A stretch of DNA of 64,000 nucleotides. Source: Loigolactobacillus jiayinensis (GTDB taxonomy: Bacteria > Bacillota > Bacilli > Lactobacillales > Lactobacillaceae). Of the stretch, positions 27,583-37,649 are shown one piece after another. The stretch covers positions 1-64,000 of the forward strand of contig NZ_RHOF01000007.1 of NCBI RefSeq assembly GCF_003946445.1, given 5' to 3'. Positions within the stretch are counted from its first letter, which is position 1. Each line of letters starts with the position of its first letter. The notes beneath the pieces were generated by a model. It did no database searches. It was not told the DNA's origin and was given only the letters and a program-made list of their open reading frames with translations. The translations under genes and the position numbers were made by a program.

Positions 27583-30500
27583 TGAGTGCTAAGCAAACAC
27601 ACTTCACGACGAATCAGCAACATGCGATTGACGATGCAGGACGTAATATTTTAGTGTCAGCCTCCGCTGGTTCAGGTAAAACAACGGTCTTAGTTGAGCG
27701 TGTGATCCAAAAAATCTTACACAAAATTGATGTTGACAAATTACTGATCGTCACCTTTACTGAAGCGGCTGCTAGTGAAATGCGTGAGCGTATTCAAACT
27801 GCTTTACAGCAAGCCTTGATCAACAGTGATGAGCCACAGCAACGGCAATATCTAAGTCAACAACTTAGTCAATTACCAGTGGCTCACATTAGTACATTGC
27901 ATGCCTTTTGTTTACAAATGATCCAGCGTTATTATTATGTGATCGATTTAGATCCAGTATTTCGCTTGTTAACTGATGATACGGAGACGGTGTTATTACG
28001 CGAGGATGTTTGGTCTGATTTACGGGAGCAGCTATACCAAGATCAACCAGCTTTTGCTCAACTAACGGCTAATTTTTCTAGTGATCGTAGTGATGACGGC
28101 TTAACTGATCTGGTGATGCGCTTGTATGACTTTGCTAATGCTAATCCTGAACCTGATCAATGGTTGGCACAGTTGGCGCAAGCTTATCATTTAACGACCA
28201 CCGAGCCGACGAAAGGCCAGTTTTTTGAGCAACAATTGTTGGCTATTTTACAAGAAGAGTTAACACAAGCGCAGCAAGATCTAAAGAGTGGCCAAGCGGT
28301 TGCTGAGGAGCAACAGTTGGATAAGTTAGTGACTTGTTTAGATACTGATCAGCAGCAGGTTGCAGCTTTATTAGCGCAATTAAAAACGACTTCTTGGAAT
28401 GAGTTACGCCAGCAATTTTTAGACTTTAAGTGGCAACGCGCACCATCACTAACAAAATTAGATGAGCTTGCCAAGGCGGCTAAAAATACCGCTATGGATT
28501 TTCGTAAGCAAGCTAAGACGCGCGTGGCCGCATTAGGCACGGATTACTTTGGCTTAACTGCCGAACAATTAGTCCATGTGATGGGTCAAGCTGAACAATT
28601 AGTTAAGCAATTAGTTGAAGTGGTTACAAGTTTTGGTCAGGCTTTTCGTGCCGAAAAGCAGCGCCGACATTTGCTGGATTTTAGTGATTTGGAACATTTT
28701 ACCTTGGCTATTTTAACCGCGGACAACGCCAGTGGTGTGCAAACAAGGACTGCGCTGCAGCAGCAATTTAACGAAGTATTGGTTGATGAATATCAGGATA
28801 CCAATCGCTTACAAGAAGAAATTTTAACCACTGTTGCTCAGGCTGAACCCGGGAACATGTTTATGGTGGGGGATGTTAAACAATCGATTTATGCGTTTCG
28901 GTTAGCTGATCCCAGCCTTTTCTTGCATAAGTATAACCAATTTGCACAGATGGATAATCCGAATCAGCGCATTATTTTAGCGGAGAATTTTCGCTCAGTC
29001 GCAAATATTGATGATTTTACTAATTTAGTTTTTAGCCAGTTAATGGATGAAACGGTTGGTGAGATGGTTTACGATGATAGTGCTAAATTAGTGGCGGGAG
29101 CTAAATACCCAGCTGATACTACTGTAACTGCAGAGCTGTTAGTTTATGAGGCTGATACGGCCACAACGGATGACGATACTGCTGCAGTACCTGAACAATT
29201 TATTTTAGATGATAAGGCGCAAGGACAGGCGGCTTTAGTTGGTCAACGCATTCAGGAATTAATGGCCACTGGGGAAATCTACGACCGTAAAAGTGGTGAA
29301 AAACGAAAAATTCGTTATCAGGATATTGCTTTATTAACGCCAACCCGCAAAAATAATTTGATCATTGTCGATTGGTTTAAGCGTTTAGGAATCCCGGTTG
29401 TTGTGACTGGTGCGCAAAGTTATTTTCAAACCACTGAAATTCAAATTATGATGGCCTTATTAAGTGTGGTCGATAATCCCTATCAAGATATTCCTTTAGT
29501 TAGTGTCCTGCGTTCACCAATTGTTGGTCTTGACGAAAATGAATTGGCGTTTTTGCGGATCAACCGGCGGACAGGTGACTATTATCAAGCTGTACTTGAT
29601 TTTCAACAAAACTTTTTGCCAATTGCAGCGCCAGAGTTCCAACAAAAACTGTACGCTAAGGTCGACCGTTTTCTTGGTCAGCTAAATCAATTTCGTGAAT
29701 TGGCACGTCAAAATCAGTTGGTGACGCTAATTTGGACTATTTACAACGAAACTGGTTTTCTGGATTATGTTGGTGGAATGCCAGCTGGTGCGCAGCGGCA
29801 AGCTAATTTACATGCGCTTTATGAACGCGCCCATACCTATGAAGCAAGCAGTTTCAAAGGCCTATTTCAGTTTGTTCGTTTTATCAAGCAAATGCAGGAG
29901 AAGGACAAAGATTTAGGTGAAGCACCGGCTAAAGCGATAACCGATGCCGTTTCAGTGATGACGATACATGGTAGCAAGGGATTAGAATTCCCAGTGGTTT
30001 TCTTAATGGACGCCACGCATCAATTTAACCAGGCTAATTCGCGGGGCCAGTATGTTTTGGATGATCGCTTCGGTATTGGCATTACCTACTTAGATCCGGA
30101 AAAGCGAATTGAAATTAATTTACCGCAGAAAAAGATTGCCCAAACGCTGACACAACGACGACAATCAGCTGAAGAAATGCGCTTATTGTATGTTGCGATC
30201 ACGCGGACGGAGCAACAATTATTTGTCGTTGGCAGTTATCCAAATCGTGAAAAGGCGATTGCAACTTGGGAAAAGGCGTTTCAAAGTCAGCATTTAGTGT
30301 TAAATGCGAGTCTACGCAGTAGCGTTAATAATTTTATGGATTGGTTGGGAATGTGCTTGATTCGCCACCCGAAGTTTGAGCAACAATTATTGACGCAAAC
30401 CAATCAATTTAAGGGCTTAGACAATGATAAAACGCAATTTAAGGTACGTTTCTATAGCGCCACTGACGTGTTACCAGCGGAAATGACAACAGCAGTGGAT

Positions 30501-31319
30501 AAAACGAATTGGCCGGAGAAGTTTGCACTGGCGGCGCAGCAGGGTGATTTTACTAGCTTAAATGTGGACCAGCTTGATCAAGTTATCAATTTACGTTACC
30601 CATTTCAAGCCGCAACTGAAACCACTGCCTACCAAGCAGTTTCTGAAGTGAAACGATTATTTGATGATCCCACTAATAGTGAAATGAATGCCTTAATTGT
30701 TGATGCTGACGAAAAGACACAAGGCGTTCATCGATATGTGGCGCAAGACTTCGCAGTCCCACAATTTATGCAGACAACGACACAAGTACCACCAACTGCG
30801 GTCGGCACCGCAACCCATTTAGTGCTTCAGGAAATTGATTTACACACACCGCCAACTGCTGCTAGTATTACGGCATTGATCAAGCGTTTAGTGGCGAAGA
30901 ATATTTTGACGAACACAGTCGCGGAAAAAATCAAAACCGCTAATATTCTACGGTTCTTTGACAGCGATTTAGGCCAACAGCTGTTAGCGCAGCCAGATCA
31001 ACTCGTCCGGGAAGCACCGTTTTCACTTTTACTACCAGCAACTCAATTATTTACTGATTTTGCGGCTGAAGATCCAGCACAGATCCTAATTCATGGGATT
31101 ATGGATGGCTATTTAGTTACACCAGAACAAGTGATTTTATTTGATTATAAAACGGACTACGTTCCACAAACTAACGCAGCGGCAAAAGTGCAACAGTTGA
31201 AACAGCGGTATGCCGGCCAGTTGAATTTGTACGCTGCGGCATTGTCCAGAATTCTACAGCGGCCAGTGACCCACAAATATCTTTATTTACTGGCGAGTGG
31301 CGATTTACTAGCTATTTAA
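27582..31319 (+). CDS. rexA: ATP-dependent helicase/nuclease subunit RexA (AddA)
   Basis: A 1245-residue UvrD-type helicase with a C-terminal nuclease. Walker A ASAGSGKTT (residues about 25-33), Walker B VDEYQDTN (about 398-405), the motif TIHGSKGLEFPVVFL (about 793-807) and YVAITRTEQQL (about 868-878) are intact. The nuclease motif GIMDGYL...LFDYKTD lies near residue 1175-1205. Together with RexB it degrades and resects DNA ends. The downstream terminator is shared with the convergent lipoprotein gene. Confidence 0.95.
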   Translation: MSAKQTHFTTNQQHAIDDAGRNILVSASAGSGKTTVLVERVIQKILHKIDVDKLLIVTFTEAAASEMRERIQTALQQALINSDEPQQRQYLSQQLSQLPVAHISTLHAFCLQMIQRYYYVIDLDPVFRLLTDDTETVLLREDVWSDLREQLYQDQPAFAQLTANFSSDRSDDGLTDLVMRLYDFANANPEPDQWLAQLAQAYHLTTTEPTKGQFFEQQLLAILQEELTQAQQDLKSGQAVAEEQQLDKLVTCLDTDQQQVAALLAQLKTTSWNELRQQFLDFKWQRAPSLTKLDELAKAAKNTAMDFRKQAKTRVAALGTDYFGLTAEQLVHVMGQAEQLVKQLVEVVTSFGQAFRAEKQRRHLLDFSDLEHFTLAILTADNASGVQTRTALQQQFNEVLVDEYQDTNRLQEEILTTVAQAEPGNMFMVGDVKQSIYAFRLADPSLFLHKYNQFAQMDNPNQRIILAENFRSVANIDDFTNLVFSQLMDETVGEMVYDDSAKLVAGAKYPADTTVTAELLVYEADTATTDDDTAAVPEQFILDDKAQGQAALVGQRIQELMATGEIYDRKSGEKRKIRYQDIALLTPTRKNNLIIVDWFKRLGIPVVVTGAQSYFQTTEIQIMMALLSVVDNPYQDIPLVSVLRSPIVGLDENELAFLRINRRTGDYYQAVLDFQQNFLPIAAPEFQQKLYAKVDRFLGQLNQFRELARQNQLVTLIWTIYNETGFLDYVGGMPAGAQRQANLHALYERAHTYEASSFKGLFQFVRFIKQMQEKDKDLGEAPAKAITDAVSVMTIHGSKGLEFPVVFLMDATHQFNQANSRGQYVLDDRFGIGITYLDPEKRIEINLPQKKIAQTLTQRRQSAEEMRLLYVAITRTEQQLFVVGSYPNREKAIATWEKAFQSQHLVLNASLRSSVNNFMDWLGMCLIRHPKFEQQLLTQTNQFKGLDNDKTQFKVRFYSATDVLPAEMTTAVDKTNWPEKFALAAQQGDFTSLNVDQLDQVINLRYPFQAATETTAYQAVSEVKRLFDDPTNSEMNALIVDADEKTQGVHRYVAQDFAVPQFMQTTTQVPPTAVGTATHLVLQEIDLHTPPTAASITALIKRLVAKNILTNTVAEKIKTANILRFFDSDLGQQLLAQPDQLVREAPFSLLLPATQLFTDFAAEDPAQILIHGIMDGYLVTPEQVILFDYKTDYVPQTNAAAKVQQLKQRYAGQLNLYAAALSRILQRPVTHKYLYLLASGDLLAI

Positions 31320-31326
31320 GGGCGAT

Positions 31327-31387
31327 AAAAAAGCAACTAACAGGAACTAGCGTCAAAAACTAGCGTGTTCCTAATTAGTTGCTTTTT
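31327..31387. terminator. Bidirectional terminator between rexA and the lipoprotein gene
   Basis: Long imperfect hairpin with outer arms AAAAAGCAACTAA and TTAGTTGCTTTTT and inner arms AGGAAC/GTTCCT and ACTAGCG/CTAGCGT-like repeats, with T/A runs on both sides. Confidence 0.88.
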
Positions 31388-31389
31388 AA

Positions 31390-32304
31390 TTATGAATTTT
31401 TCTGTTGTAGGTTGATGCTGATCGTACCGATTGATTCTTTGTTACTTGGATTAGTGCCAATATATTCAACGGTGCTAGTCTCATCCTTTAGCGTTAAACT
31501 AACGACAGCAGTGACTGTTTTACCAGCGGGAACTGCGGTTTTAGCTTGCGTATTTTCAGTGGCATAATCAGTTTCGCTTTGTTGATAACTAGCCGCTGGG
31601 GCGCCTTCGGTTAATTTGGTGCCATCCTGCTGGAAATCGCCATATTGTTGTAAGATAGTTGCCGGTGTTAGAGCAGTTTTGCTCTTGTTTTGGAAGGTAT
31701 ACGTGAAGAGGATCACCTTACCACTACTATCGTCGCTGACAATTTGGATCTTACTGAATTTTAATTGGAAATCTTTAGTGTTTAATGTGTTACCTGAGGC
31801 GTAAGTATTGTTAGCAGCCTGATAAGCTAATACGTCCTTTAATGAGTCAGGTTCCTCACCATTAAAATATTTTTTCGCCAGTTGTTGTGCTTCGGTATTT
31901 AAATTCAGAAAACTTTTTGAGTAGCTACTATTATCAGCGTTTTGAATATTGCTTAGCAAGCTACTACTAGTTTTGCTGTAATGCAATAACGCTTTAGTTA
32001 ATTTGGGTTGCGTACGGTTACGTTTTAAATCAGTATTGAGCTGGTCAATACTTTGCGTAGCGGTATCAAGTGCATCACTCAATTGGTTGCTAGCACTTTT
32101 TGATTGCTGATTAACTAGCGTGACTGGTTTCATGGTAGCATCAGTTAAAGCAACGTACTTACGCTGTAATTCATAGGTAGACATATTACGACTAGTACTA
32201 GAAGATTGTGCTGCATTGCCGTTACTCGATTCTTGTGAATGGCAACCAGCTAGTAATAATGTGGCACTTAATAAGGCCATTACCGTTAAACCAATTTTAT
32301 GCAT
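31390..32304 (-). CDS. Lipoprotein with DUF5067-like C-terminal domain
   Basis: About 304 residues. The signal ends in the lipobox LLAGC (cysteine near residue 21), so it is anchored to the outer face of the membrane. A Ser/Asn-rich linker and a helical region (about 40-140) lead to a C-terminal Ig-like beta domain (FTYTFQNKSKTALTPATIL, then VPAGKTVTAVVSLTL) of the kind annotated DUF5067/DUF4352 in Lactobacillaceae. Function unknown. The ATG at 32304 has GGGGGA upstream, which decides it over 32319. Confidence 0.78.
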   Translation of the reverse strand: MHKIGLTVMALLSATLLLAGCHSQESSNGNAAQSSSTSRNMSTYELQRKYVALTDATMKPVTLVNQQSKSASNQLSDALDTATQSIDQLNTDLKRNRTQPKLTKALLHYSKTSSSLLSNIQNADNSSYSKSFLNLNTEAQQLAKKYFNGEEPDSLKDVLAYQAANNTYASGNTLNTKDFQLKFSKIQIVSDDSSGKVILFTYTFQNKSKTALTPATILQQYGDFQQDGTKLTEGAPAASYQQSETDYATENTQAKTAVPAGKTVTAVVSLTLKDETSTVEYIGTNPSNKESIGTISINLQQKNS

Positions 32305-32432
32305 AAAAAATTCCCCCACAGATCATCTTTTAGTCCATTTTAGCATCTATTACTGATAGTTGGGGTAATTTTTTGCCTTTCGTGTGCTAAGCAGGTATTC
32401 TAAAATAGATAGGATCAATTGAGGTGATGAAA

Positions 32433-33032
32433 ATGCAAGCATATAAAAAAGTTGGTTTGGTAGCGGCAACTGTTGGGACAGCCTTGTTGACAACGTCACT
32501 GATTGCTTATCCAAAAGCAGCTCAACAGCGGCAGCAGCGGGCTGATGTCATTATTGTGCCTGGTCACCCGGCTACCAGAACAGGGCAGGAGACGCCGGTA
32601 TTGAAGTCGGTGCTGGATCAGGCGGTTAAGTTATATCGGCGCGGCTGGGCCTCATATATTTTAGTTTCTGGAGGTGCGATCCATACGCCGGCGGTTGAAG
32701 CTGACGTCATGGCGCAGGGCTTGATTCAGCGCGGCATTCCCCGTGCAGCAATCATTCGGGAACGGCACGCACGACATACCGGTGAAAATTTTGCTTTGGC
32801 GCAACCGTTATTAGCTGATTTACAGTTGACACGTGCGATTATCGTGACGGTACCTTGGCATATGCGCAAAGCTAGTTTTTATGCTCGTAAATATAGTATT
32901 CGGCATACGATCAGTGTAGCGCCGGCACCACGGCAAGTAACCGAATGGCAGCAGGCTAAGTACTATGCGACTACTTATGCAAAAATGCTGCTTCAAATAC
33001 CGCTAGCTTATGAATTTAAAACTAAAAAATGA
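32433..33032 (+). CDS. DUF218/YdcF-like protein
   Basis: A 199-residue protein with an N-terminal hydrophobic helix (residues about 7-24) and a DUF218 domain outside or at the membrane. Visible motifs are ADVIIVPGHPA (about 37-47), ILVSGGAIHTPAVEADVM (about 76-93), ERHARHTGENFALAQPLL (about 108-125) and VTVPWHMRKASFYARK. The family includes ElyC/SanA-like envelope proteins. The catalytic role is unsettled. GAGGTG places the start at ATG 32433; GTG 32424 and ATG 32427 are in frame. Confidence 0.82.
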   Translation: MQAYKKVGLVAATVGTALLTTSLIAYPKAAQQRQQRADVIIVPGHPATRTGQETPVLKSVLDQAVKLYRRGWASYILVSGGAIHTPAVEADVMAQGLIQRGIPRAAIIRERHARHTGENFALAQPLLADLQLTRAIIVTVPWHMRKASFYARKYSIRHTISVAPAPRQVTEWQQAKYYATTYAKMLLQIPLAYEFKTKK

Positions 33033-33063
33033 GCCGCAACCATTACTCGGTTTGCGGCTCTTT
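33031..33063 (+). terminator. Terminator after the DUF218 gene
   Basis: GAGCCGCAA and TTGCGGCTC form a perfect 9-bp stem followed by TTT. It overlaps the stop codon and also lies at the end of the convergent small gene. Confidence 0.75.
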
Positions 33064-33073
33064 AAGCATTACT

Positions 33074-33253
33074 TTAAAATTGTAAGGTTAAATGTTGACG
33101 TCCCTTGGCAGTTAGGTGATTATCTTTAATCAGTCCCAGATTCTGTGCGCTGCGGTGAAGGCAAGCGCGGAAAGAGTTGTGTTGTAGGATAATTGGATTA
33201 AAAGTACGGTCATTGATGGCCTGCAGATGCTTTTGTAAGTCAGTTTTTTGCAT
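33074..33253 (-). CDS. Small protein of 59 residues, unknown
   Basis: The reverse strand has an open frame of 59 codons from ATG at 33253 to TAA at 33074. The protein begins MQKTDLQKHLQAINDRTF and ends TAKGRQHLTLQF. An AAAGGAAG site lies about 10 nt upstream. It is predicted to be basic and partly helical, without a membrane span. Codon use resembles its neighbours. It sits convergent to the DUF218 gene and downstream of fumC on the same strand. It is too short for an automatic ORF cutoff of 60 residues. Confidence 0.6.
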   Translation of the reverse strand: MQKTDLQKHLQAINDRTFNPIILQHNSFRACLHRSAQNLGLIKDNHLTAKGRQHLTLQF

Positions 33254-33330
33254 TTTACCGTCGCTTCCTTTCTGCTATTTAGGCTTAGATTCAGTATAGC
33301 GAGAACAAGCCTAAATCGTCAAACAATATG

Positions 33331-34704
33331 CTAGTGGTGGGGATGCGTCATTGCGGCGAGATCGACCCAGCGGGCAAAATCAGCGGCACTAACAGCACCG
33401 GAAGCTAAAGCGGCTGCGCGTAACGTGAGTCCTTGTTGTTGTGCAGCTTGTGCAATTTTAGCGCTTTGTTCATAGCCAATGTGCGGTGTCAAAGCAGTGA
33501 CCAACATTAGCGAGTTCTCGACTAGCTCTTGCATCCGCGGTGCATTGATCTGTAAACCTTGGACTAACTTTTCGGTAAATGACTGCATTGAAGAGGTTAG
33601 TAGGTCAGTCGATTCCAAGAATGTCGCGATGATGATTGGTTTGTATACATTCATTTCAAAATTACCTTGGCTGGCAGCAAAGTTGAGTGTTGTATCGTTG
33701 CCCATAACGCGTGCTACCACCATGGTTAGTGCTTCAACTTGGGTAGGATTGACCTTGCCGGGCATAATTGATGATCCCGGTTCATTGGCGGGGATCGTAA
33801 ATTCTCCATAGCCGGCGCGTGGGCCACTAGCTAAGAAGCGAATATCATTACCTATTTTCAATAAATCACTAGCTAGTGTACGAAGACAGCCGTGAATTAG
33901 ATTAAGGCCACTATGATGGGCTAAACCCTGAAACTTGTTTGGTGCGACGACAAAAGGAATTTCGTAAGTGGCAGCCAGTTTGGCGATGATTTTTTGGTCG
34001 AAGCCAACGGGTGCATTTAGGCCGGTACCAACTGCTGTGCCACCCAATGGTAATTCAAGCAGGGTGGGCATATTCTGTTCTAAATACTGCTGATCATGGC
34101 TCAAGGCACTGATCCAGCCACTAATTTCTTGACCGACCGTTAGTGGTGTAGCATCTTGTAAATGTGTGCGTCCGATTTTAACCACTTCAGCGAAATCTTT
34201 TTGTTTGTGCTGTAAGGCAGTGATCAGTTCTTGTAATATTGGTAAAAGTTGCTGGCAGGCCTGATAGGCAGCAATCATCATCGCTGCTGGGAAAGCGTCA
34301 TTGGAACTTTGCGCGTGATTGACATCGTCATTAGGTGATAGTACCAGCTCAGACTGGAGTTGTGCGGCATAATGGACAATAACTTCATTAACGTTCATAT
34401 TTGTTTGCGTGCCGCTGCCGGTTTGGTAGACGACCAAAGGAAAATCAGCGCGGTGATCAGCGCTTAATAATTGATCGACAGTCTTAGTAATTAACGTTGC
34501 TTTAGCCGCGCTAAGTTCGCCTAATTCAGCGTTGACCTGTGCCGCCGCTTTTTTGATTTGTAATAACGCAGTAATCACGGGATAAGGCATCAGCCCGCCA
34601 GTTTGAAAGTTCTGTCGACTACGTTCAGTTTGTGCACCCCATAAAGCTGTTTTTGGAACCTTGACGGGACCTAGAGAATCATGTTCAAGCCGAAAGTCAC
34701 TCAT
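33331..34704 (-). CDS. fumC: Class II fumarate hydratase
   Basis: A 457-residue cytoplasmic enzyme interconverting fumarate and malate. The family signature GSSIMPGKVNP (residues about 314-324) is present, as are GSGTQTNMNVNEV (about 99-111) and GRTHLQDATP (about 180-189). GGAGGC before the ATG at 34704 fixes the start; the longer frame to 34764 lacks a comparable site. In lactobacilli it usually serves a partial reductive TCA branch or malate metabolism. No partner gene is adjacent. Confidence 0.95.
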   Translation of the reverse strand: MSDFRLEHDSLGPVKVPKTALWGAQTERSRQNFQTGGLMPYPVITALLQIKKAAAQVNAELGELSAAKATLITKTVDQLLSADHRADFPLVVYQTGSGTQTNMNVNEVIVHYAAQLQSELVLSPNDDVNHAQSSNDAFPAAMMIAAYQACQQLLPILQELITALQHKQKDFAEVVKIGRTHLQDATPLTVGQEISGWISALSHDQQYLEQNMPTLLELPLGGTAVGTGLNAPVGFDQKIIAKLAATYEIPFVVAPNKFQGLAHHSGLNLIHGCLRTLASDLLKIGNDIRFLASGPRAGYGEFTIPANEPGSSIMPGKVNPTQVEALTMVVARVMGNDTTLNFAASQGNFEMNVYKPIIIATFLESTDLLTSSMQSFTEKLVQGLQINAPRMQELVENSLMLVTALTPHIGYEQSAKIAQAAQQQGLTLRAAALASGAVSAADFARWVDLAAMTHPHH

Positions 34705-34889
34705 AAATTTAGCCTCCATTATTGATGATAAATTCATGATGAACGCTTTGGTCGTTACCGTCAAGCTAAGTTGTATTTGAAAAGGTAAATTTGTAAATGT
34801 CCGCTAAGCTTTGCGGGAAAACCCTGCTGTTATTTGGCACCACGAATCGGTAAAATAGAAGTGAATCCATTCAAGTGAGGCCTCAGGCG

Positions 34890-36041
34890 ATGTATGAAGA
34901 ATTGAAGCAAAAAATTATTGCGGCGAGTCAGGATCTAGGTATTGATAAAATTGGTTTTACCACAGCGGCGCCCTTTACAGAGATGGCGGCAAGTTTAAAA
35001 GCACAAAAGGCGGCTGGTCATACTAGTGGTTTTGAACATCAGGTGTTGGCGGAACGGTTATACCCTGATCAAATATTCGAGCAACCGCAGTCAATTATTG
35101 CGATTGCGTTAGCTTATCCCAGTAAAATGCAACAAAAAGCACCCCGTGATCGAACCCAACGGCGTGGTAGCTTTGCCCGGGCGTCGTGGGGCGAGGATTA
35201 TCACTTTATTTTACGCGATAAGATGCAACAATTAGTGGACTTTATTCAAGCTAGTGCCGATACACAGGTGCGGTTTAAACCAATGGTCGATACTGGTGAG
35301 TTAAGTGATGTTGCTGTGGCACAACGCGCCGGACTTGGTTTTATTGGGCGCAACGGGTTATTGATCACTGAAGAATTTGGCTCATTTGTTTATATTGGCG
35401 AGATTATTACTAATATTCCCTTTGCTCCGGATACACCAGTGGAAAATCAATGCGGTGCTTGTACCCGCTGTATTGACTATTGCCCGCCACAGGCACTGAT
35501 GGGGGATGGACGGTTAAATGCGCAACGCTGTTTGTCCTATCAAACGCAGACTAAAGGGATGATGGCTGAAGAGTTTCGGCCGCAAATTCGTAGTGTGATC
35601 TATGGCTGTGATATTTGTCAGTTAGTGTGTCCTTTTAATCGGGGTAAGGATTTTCACCGGCACGCGCGGATGGAACCTGAGGTAGAAGAAGTAACGCCGG
35701 TGTTACAATCGATGTTGACCATTTCCAATAAGGAATTCAAGCAGCGTTTTGGTCGTTTAGCTGGTTCTTGGCGGGGTAAAAAACCACTACAACGCAATGC
35801 AATCATTGCTTTGGCCAACGTTAAGGATCGTAGCGCGGTACCACTTTTATTAGAAGTTATCGAAAATGATCCACGACCGGTGATTCAAGCAACGGCCATT
35901 TGGGCAGTGGCTGAGTTGGCACAGCATAATAAAGCGGCGTTACAATTGTTTTTCCAAGAGCAACAAGCAGTAAGCACGGATGAAGTTGTGCAACAAGCGT
36001 TAGCTACCGCTTTAAGCAAGCTACAAGCACAATTGGACTAA
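34890..36041 (+). CDS. queG: Epoxyqueuosine reductase
   Basis: About 383 residues. QueG reduces epoxyqueuosine to queuosine in tRNA, using cobalamin and two [4Fe-4S] clusters. Cluster motifs are [12 protein letters not shown] (residues about 191-202) and [13 protein letters not shown] (about 242-254). A HEAT-like C-terminal repeat region follows ([17 protein letters not shown]). The ATG at 34890 lies 9 nt after GAGG; a GTG at 34875 is in frame. Its cobalamin dependence matches an organism with a cob/cbi locus. Confidence 0.94.
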   Translation: MYEELKQKIIAASQDLGIDKIGFTTAAPFTEMAASLKAQKAAGHTSGFEHQVLAERLYPDQIFEQPQSIIAIALAYPSKMQQKAPRDRTQRRGSFARASWGEDYHFILRDKMQQLVDFIQASADTQVRFKPMVDTGELSDVAVAQRAGLGFIGRNGLLITEEFGSFVYIGEIITNIPFAPDTPVENQCGACTRCIDYCPPQALMGDGRLNAQRCLSYQTQTKGMMAEEFRPQIRSVIYGCDICQLVCPFNRGKDFHRHARMEPEVEEVTPVLQSMLTISNKEFKQRFGRLAGSWRGKKPLQRNAIIALANVKDRSAVPLLLEVIENDPRPVIQATAIWAVAELAQHNKAALQLFFQEQQAVSTDEVVQQALATALSKLQAQLD

Positions 36042-36166
36042 ATAGTACTAAATGTAGTCAAGAAAGCACTTTTTTAGTTTGCTAAAATAGATAGTGGAAG
36101 CGGAAACACGCTAATTGAGTATCAGGGTGTTATTCTGAGGTTGAAATCATAGTGGGAGGGTATAAG

Positions 36167-37249
36167 GTGACGCAGAATGATAGTTATGCTTTTGCTCAAA
36201 TCTCTACCGAGCAAGATGTTAATGATCGAGTCGCTAGCTTATTGGAGCAGACATTACAGCAACAAGCGCCAACCGCTACGTTGCAACGTTTGCCTTACCT
36301 CGATGATGATTATCTAACTGCGATTATGACCTATTATCAGCAAGCAGTTCAAACGATGACTGTAACGGGGCCACTGAAAATGCCGGTTACCGCGCGTTAT
36401 GGTGTTTTAGCCGGTGGGAAAACGGTGGTTATCGATGTTCAAAGTCTGCTAGGACCACAACTAATTCCTGAAATTGCTCGCAGCCCATTGACCGCAACCA
36501 GCTTTGGTCTGGGTGAGTTAATGCGTAAAACACGGACAACCCAAACCACAGACTATATTTTTGTTAACTTGGTGAATATAACTAATGATATTGGTGTAGG
36601 TGCCTTGGAAGCATTAGGGGCCAAGCTGACCGATGATCAAGGCCGACCAATTCATGGTGGTGGTAAGATTGGTCGGCTGCAGCGGATCAATGTGGCGCCG
36701 TTAAGTAATTGGCAAGGATTACATTATCATTTCTATACCACTGAATCAGCACGCGGGCCGTTGTTAGGTGCAACCGGCATTACTTATAGGAATGTAGCGT
36801 TGACTGGTGCTAGTCCAGAAATTGCCCAAGTGCTGGAAGCACAGGTACAACAATTTAGTGATCAAGTGGTAGCCGCTAAGTTTACCGATTGTCGTACCAC
36901 AGCAACGGCAGGTTTAGCTGGTGGTTTAGGCTATTGTTTCCAAACTTTTTTTAAGCAAGTATCGTTTACTGATATGGCCACAGCATTTATTCAGGATACG
37001 GCGAAAATGACTTTAGTTCAGCAGACAGCGTACTATTTTGTTAGTGCTCATAATACTAGTTATCGTAGATTATTAGCTCAGTTTAATAAGCAGGTGCTTG
37101 TTTTGACGGATACAGCTGAGATCACGCTGGGGGCTAATGAGGTTGTTTTAGCTAAATATCCCCGTGATATTAATAATCATAATCAAATAAAAGTTTTTAC
37201 AGCAGCCTTAAAGCAGGCTTTACAGTTGATTTATTTCCGTCAAATTTAG
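36167..37249 (+). CDS. Divergent glycerate kinase-like protein
   Basis: About 360 residues from GTG at 36167 after GGGAGGG. The middle follows the glycerate kinase (GarK/GlxK) fold: TVTGPLKMPVTARYGVLAGG (residues about 68-87), ITNDIGVGALEALGAKLTDD (about 142-161) and a glycine-rich AGLAGGLGY (about 245-253). The usual N-terminal APDSFKGS-type opening, the GIGGSATNDGG loop and the GEGRLD motif are altered or absent (VNLVNITNDIG and VSAHNTSYRR instead). It may therefore not be an active kinase. It lies 18 nt before pduU and is probably co-transcribed, implying a link with the microcompartment. Confidence 0.7.
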   Translation: MTQNDSYAFAQISTEQDVNDRVASLLEQTLQQQAPTATLQRLPYLDDDYLTAIMTYYQQAVQTMTVTGPLKMPVTARYGVLAGGKTVVIDVQSLLGPQLIPEIARSPLTATSFGLGELMRKTRTTQTTDYIFVNLVNITNDIGVGALEALGAKLTDDQGRPIHGGGKIGRLQRINVAPLSNWQGLHYHFYTTESARGPLLGATGITYRNVALTGASPEIAQVLEAQVQQFSDQVVAAKFTDCRTTATAGLAGGLGYCFQTFFKQVSFTDMATAFIQDTAKMTLVQQTAYYFVSAHNTSYRRLLAQFNKQVLVLTDTAEITLGANEVVLAKYPRDINNHNQIKVFTAALKQALQLIYFRQI

Positions 37250-37267
37250 AAGCGAGAGGTGTCGGTA

Positions 37268-37627
37268 ATGGTAGTGAATGGGACAACAAAAAAGCCTGAA
37301 CGTATGATTCAAGAGTATGTTCCGGGTAAACAAGTGACGTTGGCGCACATTATTGCTAGTCCAGATAAAGATATTTATGCAAAATTAGGGCTAGATGACG
37401 ATAATAATGCGTTGGGTATTTTAACGATCACACCTAGTGAAGCATCGATTATCGCCAGTGATATTGCAACTAAGGCTGGTAATGTGAAATTAGGTTTTAT
37501 CGATCGTTTCAGCGGTTCTGTTGTTATTTGTGGCGATGTTTCTGATGTTGAATCAGCGTTGACACAAGTGATTGAAAAGTTGCATAGTATTCTTGATTTT
37601 TCGATACCGGCGATCACCCGTACTTAA
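37268..37627 (+). CDS. pduU: Microcompartment shell protein PduU
   Basis: A 119-residue circularly permuted BMC-domain hexamer protein. It matches the PduU layout: [19 protein letters not shown] (residues about 12-30, the N-terminal beta-barrel part), then [22 protein letters not shown] and [19 protein letters not shown], ending PAITRT. Length is close to Salmonella PduU (116). GAGAGG gives ATG 37268. It is separated from the main pdu operon by pocR, with a cobalamin riboswitch directly after it. Confidence 0.92.
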   Translation: MVVNGTTKKPERMIQEYVPGKQVTLAHIIASPDKDIYAKLGLDDDNNALGILTITPSEASIIASDIATKAGNVKLGFIDRFSGSVVICGDVSDVESALTQVIEKLHSILDFSIPAITRT

Positions 37628-37649
37628 AATAAAACTAAAATTAAATTAT

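Noticed and set aside
33479-33811. 110-residue forward ORF
   Set aside because: Antisense shadow of fumC, which has strong family motifs.
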